A DNA stretch of 64,000 bases from Stropharia rugosoannulata. Its lineage: Eukaryota > Basidiomycota > Agaricomycetes > Agaricales > Strophariaceae. This document shows, piece after piece, positions 25,146 to 34,852 of the stretch; position 1 is the stretch's first letter; each line of letters starts with the position of its first letter. The stretch lies in assembly GCA_028532985.1 (NCBI GenBank), contig JANCIK010000011.1:1798001-1862000 (forward strand), read 5' to 3'. Under the pieces are notes generated by a model, which saw only the letters and a program-made list of their open reading frames with translations, made no database searches and was not told the DNA's origin. A program made the position numbers and the translations under genes.

Positions 25146-25960
25146 CACTCACTCCAGGAAGTTGAGGTTTTTCGGTCACCTCAGAACACCGGAAAAACTT
25201 ACCTTTTTGTTGGAATTTTGATTTGTGGCGAAACCTTGGCCTAAAATAGTAACTTCAGCATATATAAAACAAAGGCTAAGATTAAAGACTTAATAAGAGT
25301 TGTAGACTATGTTGAAAACATAATTGAAATAATAAGTTTAGTTCAGAAAGAGAACAGAAACTACAATAGAAATATCAGTCTAAATTGCACCTAGACAAAA
25401 AATGACAATTTAAGGCATCCCAACAACACAATAGAAACTTAGGTAATAGTTCAAGTAATCATCCTTGCAACAATTGTGTCCGATTCACATATCTTTTGAC
25501 ATACAGAAAACAATAATGAAAACCCAGCCTTTTGGTAACCTGAAACTAGAATAGAACTAGTTTCAGTCTAACATAAAATCTGATTATCAACTGTAGCTTT
25601 TGTATCACTAAAAACACTGAGTTCAGTCACAATTGTTGCAAGGATGATTACTTGAACTATTACCTAAGTTTCTATTGTGTTGTTGGGACGCCTTAAATTG
25701 TCATTTTTTGTCTAGGTGCAATTTAGACTGATATTTCTATTGTAGTTTCTGCTCTCTTTCTGAACTAAACTTATTATTTCAATTATGTTTTCAACATAGT
25801 CTACAACTCTTATTAAGTCTTTAATCTTAGCCTTTGTTTTATATATGCTGAAGTTACTATTTTAGGCCAAGGTTTTGCCACAAATCAAAATTCAAACAAA
25901 AAGGTAAGTTTTTCCGGTGTTCTGAGGTGACCAAAAAACCTCAACTTCCCGGAGTGACTG
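25146..25960. repeat. Long hairpin: 333-bp inverted repeat arms, 149-bp loop
   Basis: The arm at 25146-25478 is the reverse complement of 25628-25960 with about 7 mismatches in 333 by eye (about 98%). The loop is 25479-25627. The direct repeat CAACTGGA flanks the structure at 25132-25139 and 25961-25968, compatible with an 8-bp target duplication. Arm ends read CACTCACTCC / CAGTCACTCC. It has no coding capacity. Best reading: a fold-back (MITE-like) element or a natural hairpin locus that could yield small RNAs. Confidence 0.85.
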
Positions 25961-26381
25961 CAACTGGAATTTTTACATGCAGTATTCTGTGACAAGGCGT
26001 GAGAAACACGAGTCTTGACACACGGAACGACCAAAAGACAGGATAAATCGCTGAATTAAAGTCTGCCCTTCCTCTATGAGGAAGAGCAGTATTTATACTC
26101 TACTGACAATCTGTTTAGGTAATACTAGGTATGAAGAGCCAAGCAGGGGAAAGAGAAAGGAAAGGGGTAGGGTAAAGTAAGACGCAAGCACGTGTCATGA
26201 TAAGTGTGACTACCCGTTACATATTCCCTAACGCGTACGAGACTGCAGTACTCTCTCCTCTTTGCATCCAGCCCATCTATCCTTTCCCTTGTCAACCTCC
26301 ATCTCAACTCCCACCTCTCTGCATCTGCCACATCATTCATTGTCGACAATACCAGGTTCTCCCAACAATCTCTTCAAATAC

Positions 26382-27528
26382 ATGTCAGGATCATGGCTGT
26401 AAGTTGTATCTACATGTTGCTCTCCTAGCATATGTTGCATGTCTCTAATGCCACACAATTTTCAGCGTCAACAAGGATCTTCGTCTCGCAGAGCACAAAC
26501 ATGACTTCAACGACGATGAGCTCTGTCGGCTTGCAGCACAGTCCGTCGGTCGGACGCTTCAGGACGTCAACAACATGGAGAAGCTTGACGAGGGAGGCTT
26601 CAACTGCATCTTCCTCATCACCATGCACGACAGGTTCCAGATGATCGCTCGCATCCCATACCCTGTCATGGAGCCCAAGTTCTATGCCGTTGCCAGTGAG
26701 GTTGCCACGATGGCCTTCCTCCGTGCCCATGACCTGCCTGTCCCCAAGGTGTACGGTTACTCTCCTATGTCGGACAACACTGCAAAGACAGAGTACATCT
26801 TCATGGAGTTTGTGCAGGGTACGAAGCTCACCAACCTGTGGATGCAGCTAAAGGAAGTGGATCTCGCCTCCATCTTGCGTCAGCTTGTTAAGCTCGAGCC
26901 CCAAATCATGTTGATCCCCTTCCCGGCTGGTGGAAGTCTGTATTATGTTGACAACTTGCGAAAGGTAGCAGGGGAGAAGACAGGCATCCTGATGTTGTTC
27001 AAGGGCGAGCACTTCTGTGTTGGTCCAGATGTCAGGTTGCATATGTGGTATGGGAGCAGATCGGAGCTTGATGTGAATCAAGGACCATGTATGTCCCTTT
27101 CTCTCTCTGTGTCTGTTGTCATGCCGGAACTAACCGACATTGTTATATAGACAAAAATGCAGAGGCAGCACTCGCAGCAGCCGCACACAAGGAGATAGCG
27201 TACCTGGAATGTTTTGGTCAACCTCTGCTTCTGTTGCAGCGCAGGAGAAGGGAGGCATACAAGTACGAGAGGCAGTCGCCTCTGGACCACATCAAGAACC
27301 TCAAACACCACCTGCTCATGGCCTCTTCACTCATTCCCAACAGCCAACCCCTCCGAGCATTCTGTATCCATCATCCTGATCTCCAGCCTAGCAATGTCAT
27401 GGTGTCAACCTCGCCAGACTCTGGCCAGCTGGAGATTGTAAGCCTGCTCGACTGGCAACAAGCTCCCATCCTACCCCACTTCCTCCTTGCCAGTATACCA
27501 GATCGACTTCAGAACTACAATGACCCGG
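26382..27528 (+). pseudogene. APH-family phosphotransferase, 5' part (split by retrotransposon)
   Basis: First part of an aminoglycoside-phosphotransferase-fold protein of a family common in basidiomycetes. Exons 26382-26398, 26466-27088 and 27151-27528. The start is ATG TCA GGA TCA TGG, because only that exon joins in frame to VNKDLRLAEHKHDFNDDEL. Visible motifs are the N-lobe IARIPYPV, the hinge EYIFMEFVQGTKL, the catalytic loop HHPDLQPSN (about residues 287-295) and the metal-binding aspartate in LLDWQQA. Coding stops after the first base of a Val codon, where the LTR begins. It resumes 15.9 kb away at 43421 with no base lost (Asp-Pro-Val-Ser-Arg across the junction). The kinase substrate is unknown. 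Confidence 0.88.
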
Positions 27529-28746
27529 TGAGAGGTCTACTGCGTAGCAAGACTCGAAATCGCGAAACACAACACACACACACACCCAGCGGAGCGAGAT
27601 CCTATCCCTTAGATCGAGCGAACGCCCTCAACTAAACGGCTAGTATAATCGTTGCTCTGTTCTGGTTCCCGTTCTGGGCGTGCGATGCGCGCACCTCGTG
27701 TCCTCTAGTCTTTGTAATAGCAAGTAGTGCCTGCAAGTTCGTTTGTAAGGAGGGGTTTAATTCTAGTAAATCTCGGATAGAGCCCGGTTGCTAGTGGCGT
27801 GTGCTAGGCAAAATGATAAATGAAATAAGTTGTTTTTAGCGAACGGCTTCGCTGTGCGCACTTCCGGGTCCGGTGACCTCGTGCGATGCGCGGACTCTCC
27901 AAAGTCCAATAATCCAAGACTCTCCAAAGTCTTTCACCCGGCGGTGCAGTCTCACAGTCTAAACACTACAGTGCGAGTTTCCGTACACGGTTGTACTGAC
28001 TCCTCACTGAGCTCTCCAAAATGACCCGGTGGCCAGAAGCTATCCAAAACTCCTATGATTCACAAATACTTCACAGTTAAAACCCTAACAAAAGCTAAAC
28101 ACAGCCCGCTGACGGCCTGGGACAGAACCCAGCACACAGATCTAGTGGGTAGACAATTGCTTAAATTACTATAGACAAGGATACAGGTTTATATGCGATG
28201 CGCGCATGTGTACTAATCGTAAGGTAAAGTAAATACTAGCAACGCGCGGCCAAAGGTCCGTGCATCGCATCTGGGCTTCTCCTCTAGTATCCTGGCCCCT
28301 TGGCATTTGCTGCGTGCATGTCGTTCATTCCCTCGGGCTTTTGCGCGTCTTTTGATGCGCGCCGCCACGGTCACATGATGTGTGGACTTAGACAAATTCT
28401 GCCTTTGCGATGCGCGCATATGAGATACGTGCACAGCCCTTCACACCGCCTTTGGTATCCGCTCAGCTGTACTCACACCGCTCTTTGCTGGTGCTTAACC
28501 GTTCTACGCTTCCCTGATTGCTAGCACAGATGGCCAAACTATGCACTCTAGACTGTGCAGCTCGCTGACCAATCCTTCTCGCGATACGGTGCGCGCAGGC
28601 GCTTATAGTCATGATGCTCGCGCGCTGATAGCTATAGACTACGAGACAGGCTCAACTCTAGTCCCTCTTGTGTTTTCCCACGCGCAGCTATCCTTTTAAG
28701 GGAACTTCTGACGATTTACGTCCATAGCCAAAAAGCAGCCCTGTCA
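27529..28746 (-). repeat. 3' LTR of the retrotransposon (by element orientation)
   Basis: 1218 bp, nearly identical to the copy at 42199-43416. It has a CA-rich run near its left end and several TGCGCGCA copies. Short frames recurring in every LTR copy (about 64-83 codons) are by-products of the repeat, not genes. Confidence 0.95.
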
Positions 28747-28758
28747 TCTCCCCCCCAC
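28747..28758 (-). other. Polypurine tract
   Basis: On the minus strand GTGGGGGGGAGA abuts the LTR start TGACAG, exactly where plus-strand DNA synthesis of an LTR element is primed. It fixes the element's orientation as minus. Confidence 0.85.
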
Positions 28759-29299
28759 TAAAATCTTGACTGTCCTCAGTCAATCCTAGATGCGCGCATC
28801 CCATCTTTGATAGCAGTTCCCCATTACCCCGTTTTCCTGCGCTACGGCTCAGCTACTGCCTTTCGTGGTTACTACGGCGCCTCCGCCCGAGTCACTATCA
28901 CTATCCATCCTCTTCGCTTCCTTTTCAGGTATCCCCGCCCGACTTTTCTTGACTAGCTTATTTTAGGCACCTGCCACCGCCCTAATACGCGCACCGTACT
29001 TCCCGCTGACTTCCTTCTTAGGTCATTTGCCTAGTCCGGTCTTTTCTTTTCCTTTTCTGAACCTGGCTGGACCTTCTTTTGGCGTTATGCTGTTCTAGCA
29101 TATTGCCGGTAAGTTTACTCGACATGCGCTTGTCGCCGTCTGCTTCTCTCATACTCCAGAATTTTCCTTCGCCATTCTTTCCTGCGTATATAACCAGTCC
29201 CCTTGCCCTTCTCGTTCTTTCTTTCTTCTCGCTTCCCTCTCTTAGTCCCTGCTGCTTCCCTCTTATTATTCTACCCCCAAACTGGACCACAAGACATTC

Positions 29300-31396
29300 A
29301 TGGGTTTCCGGAAGGCTTTCTCTTCCATCGCGCAGCGCACAGAGGATCGCGAACGCGATGGCGTCGACTGCTTCCACCGCCTGCGCTCTGCACTGGCCGA
29401 CTTTCACGCGTTCGAGGATCTCGGTGACCTCGACATTCTCGATGCCGCCCAGACGGCCCTCTTCAACACCTATCGGGACTCGCTTGCCGCGGGCCTCGAA
29501 GCCCATCTACTAGCCTTTCCCCAGGACCTCTCGCACCATGCCGGCATCCGCGAGCTCACGCTCATCCTGTCCATCTTGAGCCTAAGCGACAAAACCTCCT
29601 CCTTCGGTCGGGACGCGCAGGACCCGACTAAACGGCCGGCTTGGTACTCAGAGCCATTGCTCGAACCGGTATGTCTTTTATTTTATTTTATTTTATTTCT
29701 CCTTCAACTGCTTACGTGCGCTGCGCGCCCCTGCGTCTCAGCTTCTCTCATACTGGGGGGCTTTCGCCACGGCTTTCCCTTTGCTCTGGACCCCCGGAGA
29801 CAAGCCCGAGCCTCGCCTCCAATATGTGCCGATCGCGTCTACCAGCGCCGACGTGGAGATGGGGGAGTCCAGTGGAGTGGTCGTTGACTCAACGCCCGCC
29901 CCTCCCGTCGAAGAGAGGCGCGCCTCGCCTTCGCCCACACCACCCCCTCCCTCTCCAGATCCCCTGCCAGTCGAGCCCCTTCCTGCCGCACCCGCCAAAC
30001 GAAAGTGCGTCGCTCCTTCGCCAACCCCTCCCCTGCCTTCTCCTTCTCCGGACCTCTTATTACCTCCAGTTGTCGATTCCGCGCCTGCTCCTCCTTCCAA
30101 ACGAAAGCGCGCCGCGCTCATACCCATCTCCACCCTTCCTGTCCCTGCTATTCCCATAGCCAAGCGTACCTGCAAAGCAGCTGGTATGTATTCTTTCTTT
30201 GCAGCTTTATCCCTTTTAATTGACACCTGTCTTTTATTTTATTTTTGTTTTTAGTGATTCAGGAGACGTTAGCGGGGCCCTCCACCGTGCGCAGCTCTCC
30301 TCCCGTGCCTCGGGTACGCGCCTCGCGTACCAAGGTCGTTCCCTTAGCGGCGATTCCTAGCGGCCTCGAAGAGCTGCCCCGCCTGAAAGGCGTTGATTCC
30401 TCCAAGTCGCAGTACCACTCGACATACCCCATCTACAACCTCCTGCCTGGCGTCTATCACGCGTCCCTGGCCCTGGCTGGCGACCCCTTGCCAGACGCCA
30501 TAAGCATGGCCCAACTCCCGCCTGAGGAAGCGCTGCGCGAAGCGATCATCGTTCGTCTCTTCATTTTTCTCCTTTTTAGCATTTATTTATTGTTCCTTCC
30601 TTAGCCTGGTTTCACTTGCTCACTTTGCGGCCGCCCTCAGGACGACTCTTCCACCACTCCCTCACTGAAGCACTTTTGCATCCTTCGCGGTCCTGGCCGG
30701 AAATGCGCGGGTTGCCGCCTAGGGGGCCAAGGCCCTTGCCTGCATACCATGACTGGCCCTGAGCTCGACAGCGCCTTGGAGGGTACTTCTGGCTGGTATC
30801 GCACCTCTCCCCGTGGTGCGCGCATCTCCTTTTTCTTCTTTTTCTTCTATTACTTATGGTTCTCCTTCTTTCTAGAATTACATGCCTCTTTCGCCCGTAT
30901 CGAAGTTTTCAGTCAGCAAGCGCGCGCCGCTGAGGAAACTTGTCGAGGCCTTCAGCGCCTTTATTTCGCTGAACTCATCCAGCTTGTGCAGCTCGCGCAG
31001 GCTATGGCCGTGACCCTGCCCACTAATGTGATTATTGGCTCCCGTTTCGCTGACTGCGAAACATTCGATACCCTTCGTTCTATGGACCTCAAGCAGCTCT
31101 GCGCTTCATACGATGCGCTCTGCCAACCATTGGACTCCCGCCCTTCGATCGACTCTCTGCCTTCTTCCTCTTTCTATCACCCCGACCATCATCGTCAAGA
31201 TCCTTCTTCTTTTATTCCCGCTCCCCAGCCTTCTAAGGCTTCCAAAGTCCGCTCTGCTACTTCCAAAGGCAAGGGTAATGGCAAAGGCAAAGGCAAGGCT
31301 CCCGTTCGGTCTTACAAGTCCTCTCCCGTCGTTGTCGACAACTCGAGCCCCGAGGTCTCCGCTGAGGAAGAGGATGGCGATAATATGGGGGCCTAG
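29300..31396 (+). CDS. Accessory gene 1 of the retrotransposon (antisense), Cys/His-cluster protein
   Basis: 612 aa from five exons (29300-29668, 29742-30183, 30255-30550, 30605-30815, 30876-31396), antisense to gag-pol. A TATATAA at about 29187 lies 110 bp upstream. The order is a helical N-terminus (MGFRKAFSSIAQRT), a long Pro/Ser-rich linker with KRK patches, and a cysteine/histidine cluster in exon 4. That cluster is CSLCGRP, then HFC, KCAGC and PCLHT, a spacing that could bind zinc. A helical segment rich in Gln/Ala (RAAEETCRGLQRLY) follows, then a Lys/Gly-rich basic stretch and an acidic tail. No transposase or polymerase motif is visible and I do not recognise the family. It looks like a nuclear, possibly DNA-binding protein; that is inference. 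Intron 4 opens with GTGCGCGCA. Confidence 0.72.
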
Positions 31397-31740
31397 TCTT
31401 GCTGCGGGGCGCGCATTTTGGCGCTTGTTTTCATTTTGTACTCCTTTCCTGTTCCCTTCCTAACTATTCTATCTAGCATATGTAGAGTAGTTTTTGTTTA
31501 CTATTATATGCTTTGGAATTATCATTATCTTCTTATCTTCCTCCTGTGTGATCTTAAGTTCTCTCTGCCTTTTTAAGATGTCTACTAGCCTGGTTTCTTT
31601 TGAGCAGCTACCAGTGCCATGTGCGCATATGAAAGACATGCATGTGTGTATGCGCCAGCCAGCTTTTACTTCTGCCCTGAGCTCTTGTTCTTCCTGCAGT
31701 ATCTCCTTAAGCACCTAGGTTTATCTCTGCTTGGCTAGGC

Positions 31741-31790
31741 CATCTCTCCCCCCCACTATAAATTCAACTGTCCCCAGTTGAGAGTTTCTT
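31741..31790 (-). repeat. Internal duplicate of the PPT module
   Basis: The C-run followed by CACTATAAATTCAACTGTCC and a CAGT-type repeat closely resembles the sequence at 28744-28790 beside the LTR (C-run, CACTAAAATCTTGACTGTCC). On the minus strand it is a second polypurine tract inside the element. On the plus strand it carries a TATAAA-like box 40-50 bp before accessory gene 2. Confidence 0.65.
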
Positions 31791-31801
31791 TACTCTCTGC
31801 T

Positions 31802-32282
31802 ATGGCTCTCCGATATCAGCGCACCGCTGTTGCTCGCCAATTTACCGTGCTATTGAGGCAACTCGCCATTCATGCGGAGCTCGCAGAGGACTGCCACAAC
31901 GGCCCTTTTCACTTTCCTCTACAGTCTGCTCAGTCCCTCGTGCGCGCACTGGTAAAGTCCTTATGTTCATGCAAGCGCTTCCTCTACTGACGTTTTCCTC
32001 CAGGATCGTATTACACTGCCTTTGCGCTTTATCGATTTCAATCGCCAATTCCTGTCTTTAGTCATGACGATCGTGTTTTACGAAGGCCGCGCTCAGCGCA
32101 GATTCAGCGACGATCATTTCGATGCGCGCATGCTCAGCAATGCCGCTCTTCACATTCTCGACCGGTACAGCCATCTTGGCATGCCTTTTCACAATCTCCC
32201 ACCCTCGGAACCAACAGGGACCGCCCTTCTAGACGTAGATCCCGACGCTGCCCTTGTAGTAGATGATATTAGCTACGATTGA
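31802..32282 (+). CDS. Accessory gene 2 of the retrotransposon (antisense), small helical protein
   Basis: Exons 31802-31951 and 32004-32282 give 142 aa. An alternative donor, GTGCGCGCA at 31940, would shorten exon 1 by four codons and keep the frame. The N-terminus (ALRYQRTAVARQFTVLLRQL) is basic and amphipathic; the C-terminus is acidic (DVDPDAALVVDD). No known domain recognised. It starts 45 bp after a TATAAA-like box in the duplicated PPT module and is followed at once by accessory gene 3. Confidence 0.58.
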
Positions 32283-32331
32283 GCCCGTGCGCGTTTCTGA
32301 TGGATCGTTTTGTAATATATATGGTCCAGCA

Positions 32332-32890
32332 ATGACCCTGTCTTTCATCATCATGCCCTCCCTTAATACCGAAAGTAATCTCCTTCAGCGCGCGAGGTCT
32401 GATCCTGCCTTTCTGCGCTTAGCTGCTCTACCCAAGCGGGCGCTAGCTGATATTCCGCTCGATGACCATGAGCGCGTCTGCCGCATCTACATAGGCGCAC
32501 TTCACTTTGTTCTCGAGTCTGCGACTGAACCGCTGCTTCCCATGACCATCTGCCTAGACATGATGTGTCATGTTCAAGACCATGCGGTGCGCGCATGTCC
32601 CCCTTTGCTATCGTTCTCATGCACCGTTCTGACATCCTTTGCAGCGGACTTTGGCGCTGACCGAAGCTACCTGCCAGGTAGAGTGGCAGTGCCACTCGCC
32701 CCGCATCTCGCACTTGTGCGCTCAGCTTCACTATGGCGAGCTTGTCCTGCGCTTGTGCGGTACTACTGATGCTGAGCGCTACGATATCCTCCCTCACTCT
32801 GAACACTTCCAACAACTTCACTATGCTGCCCAGGTCTTTTATCAGGAGGAATTCTTTCCTGTGGGTCTTTCTCCTCGTGCGCTGCGCTGA
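32332..32890 (+). CDS. Accessory gene 3 of the retrotransposon (antisense)
   Basis: Exons 32332-32586 and 32645-32890 encode about 166 aa; an internal ATG at 32353 is an equally good start. The intron opens GTGCGCGCA and ends TTTGCAG. The product is helical with His/Cys scattered (DDHERVCRIYIGALHF; CQVEWQCHSPRISHLCAQLH) and no family I know. The 3' end is uncertain, because a further GTGGGT...CTTAG intron could replace the last few codons. Confidence 0.52.
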
Positions 32891-33414
32891 CCCTGACAAT
32901 CACTTCTTAGGATGTTTAATTCCCGAACTGACACTCTGCTGTCTTTTCATTGATAACTATCTATACTCATAGCTAGCATCTATTTCTTGGTACATGTGTC
33001 ATGACCCTGTATTTGAAATAAGACTGTCGGGTAACATTGTTATGCATTTTCGGCATCAATTCCCAAAGCGGACATCATTTTGCCAAACGGGGAAAGACCT
33101 GCATCTCCCTTGATGCGCGCACCCTTTTTGCTGTGATGCGCGCACAATCCTCCCACCTCTTGTTGCTATATGGGATCCTGTATTCAGGTCCCTTTCATCC
33201 CACTCAATCTCCGTGAATGTAACGTCGGACAGGTGTAGCCCTGTACTATGACCCATCTGGATCTTTTGTTGAGTCCCTCTTTTCTTAACTCCTTGGGCCT
33301 GCTGCTCAGTCACCAGCTGCGCGCAGCGCTGATCATCCCAGTGAATGCTATATAAGCGCTCGCCGTCTCTGTATGAGCGCATCGCATCTTATTCTGACTT
33401 TCTCAACCACCACT

Positions 33415-34724
33415 ATGGCTACTACTCATGCTCCTCTTTTTAACTTCACCAATGTCAAGCATCAGCTCTCGCTGATCCAGGACATTCGTGGGTTGGCCTC
33501 TGCCACTCCTGTGAATTACACCGGCAGCCTGGAGCTACTTGCTGTCGATTTGGTGCGCGCATTGCGCGGTTCCCTTGTTGTATGTTACTGACTTCGTCTG
33601 GCACGATTGCAGAACCGCTGGCGCGACGTGCACGGCGGTATCACTCGCGTTATAAGCAACAATGAAGCTATCGAGATCCTCAATGAGACTCGTGCCATAT
33701 ATACGTCGCTCGAGGCTGACCACCACCTTCGCTCCTTCTCCCCTGCCGCCAACGCATTTATCAACTTGCATGAACAAGTCCTCAAGGCCAAGGCTGCCGC
33801 TTCTCGTCAGCGCACCCATACCCCTACTGGACCGGTATGTTCCGTTCCTAACCCTTTTCTATACTTAATCCCCTTTGGTGCGCGCAGCGCAACGTTCGCA
33901 TTCTTACGCGTTCCGCAACTGCGGACCTTGAGACCGCCTCCGCGCCTGGAGGTACTACATCTCCTGACTCTGACGATGACAAGGTGTGGCTAACCTTGGT
34001 TTCTTTACCAGACATCACTAACATGCAACTTTACATGCTCCTCAAAAAGATGGCCCTTGACGATAAAGTTGAAGCCGCGACTGAGGGAGGTCCTCCCAGC
34101 AGGCAGCATACACCTGAGCCGAGTCCTAACAAGAAGCGCGCCGCGCCCCCTGATACTCCTAAACAGGTGTGTGTTTGACTCGTCTCCGCTGCGCGCACTT
34201 AGATTCTTATAGAAATACCAGCGCGAGCGCGGAGACACTCCTGGTTACCGCTCTCGTCCCCTTGGTCGAGGCATGACTTATCGTCAGACCGAGCTCTGTC
34301 GCTCATTCCGTGACGCCGCCGCAGGTGAGGCCTCTCCTAAGAAAGCCAGGCTGGGCTCAGAGGGCGTTCCTACGTTCCCCGACTCTCCTTTTATTATGCA
34401 AGGTACGTGCACCGCACCATCTTCTTATTGATCTCTCCTAACTCTTCTCCTTCAGGCACTTCTCTCGTTTTGGACAACGACAAGGTCAATGCTTGCCTTG
34501 ACGCCGCTGCTAACCTCCTCAAGGAACCCCTCAACACCGGCAACCCTTCCGAGTTAGTGACGCGCCGCCTCATTGGCGATTTACAGGCTGAGATTATTTG
34601 TGATCTCCACAAGGTCGACTTCATCCTCAAGCGCCGCGCGCTCCTTGTCGAGCAGCTTGTCGTCTTGCAGCGCAGCCTCGACGTTACTGGTGTTACTGCC
34701 ACCGAGGACAAACCTGCCCAGTAG
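33415..34724 (+). CDS. Accessory gene 4 of the retrotransposon (antisense)
   Basis: Five exons (33415-33552, 33613-33834, 33888-34166, 34213-34402, 34456-34724) give 365 aa. A TATATAA box at about 33347 lies some 65 bp upstream of the chosen ATG, so this ATG is preferred over one at 33373. The order is an N-terminal helical region (NVKHQLSLIQDIRGL; NEAIEILNETRAIYTSLE), a Ser/Pro/Lys-rich linker with NKKRAAPP, an Arg-rich segment, and a C-terminal all-helical domain ending near LLVEQLVVLQRSLDV. Intron 1 begins GTGCGCGCA and intron 2 ends with GCGCGCAG. It is tail-to-tail with integrase: the stops lie only about 130 bp apart. No family recognised. Confidence 0.65.
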
Positions 34725-34852
34725 ATAGCCTGGCTCAAATGTGCGCTGCGCGCCTTAAAGGGGCGTCTGTAGCTAGCTCTCTTTGTATTCCCCATCTTCT
34801 TTACCCAATATATTATATTGTGGTCACTTTTCTTCCTACGGTGCTCGCACAT

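Noticed and set aside
25146..25960. Inverted repeat as the two LTRs or the TIRs of a coding transposon
   Set aside because: The 149-bp loop has no coding capacity and the arms lack TG...CA LTR ends.
27830..28524. Short frames of 64-83 codons recurring in every LTR copy (also near 42.5, 43.0, 60.9, 61.3, 63.0 and 63.5 kb)
   Set aside because: They recur only because the LTR is repeated; both strands are open in the same places, and no start context or domain supports coding.
28747..34724. Accessory block as an independent element nested in the retrotransposon
   Set aside because: No second pair of terminal repeats or target duplication bounds it, its composition and TGCGCGCA motifs match the rest of the element, and its last stop lies about 130 bp from the integrase stop.
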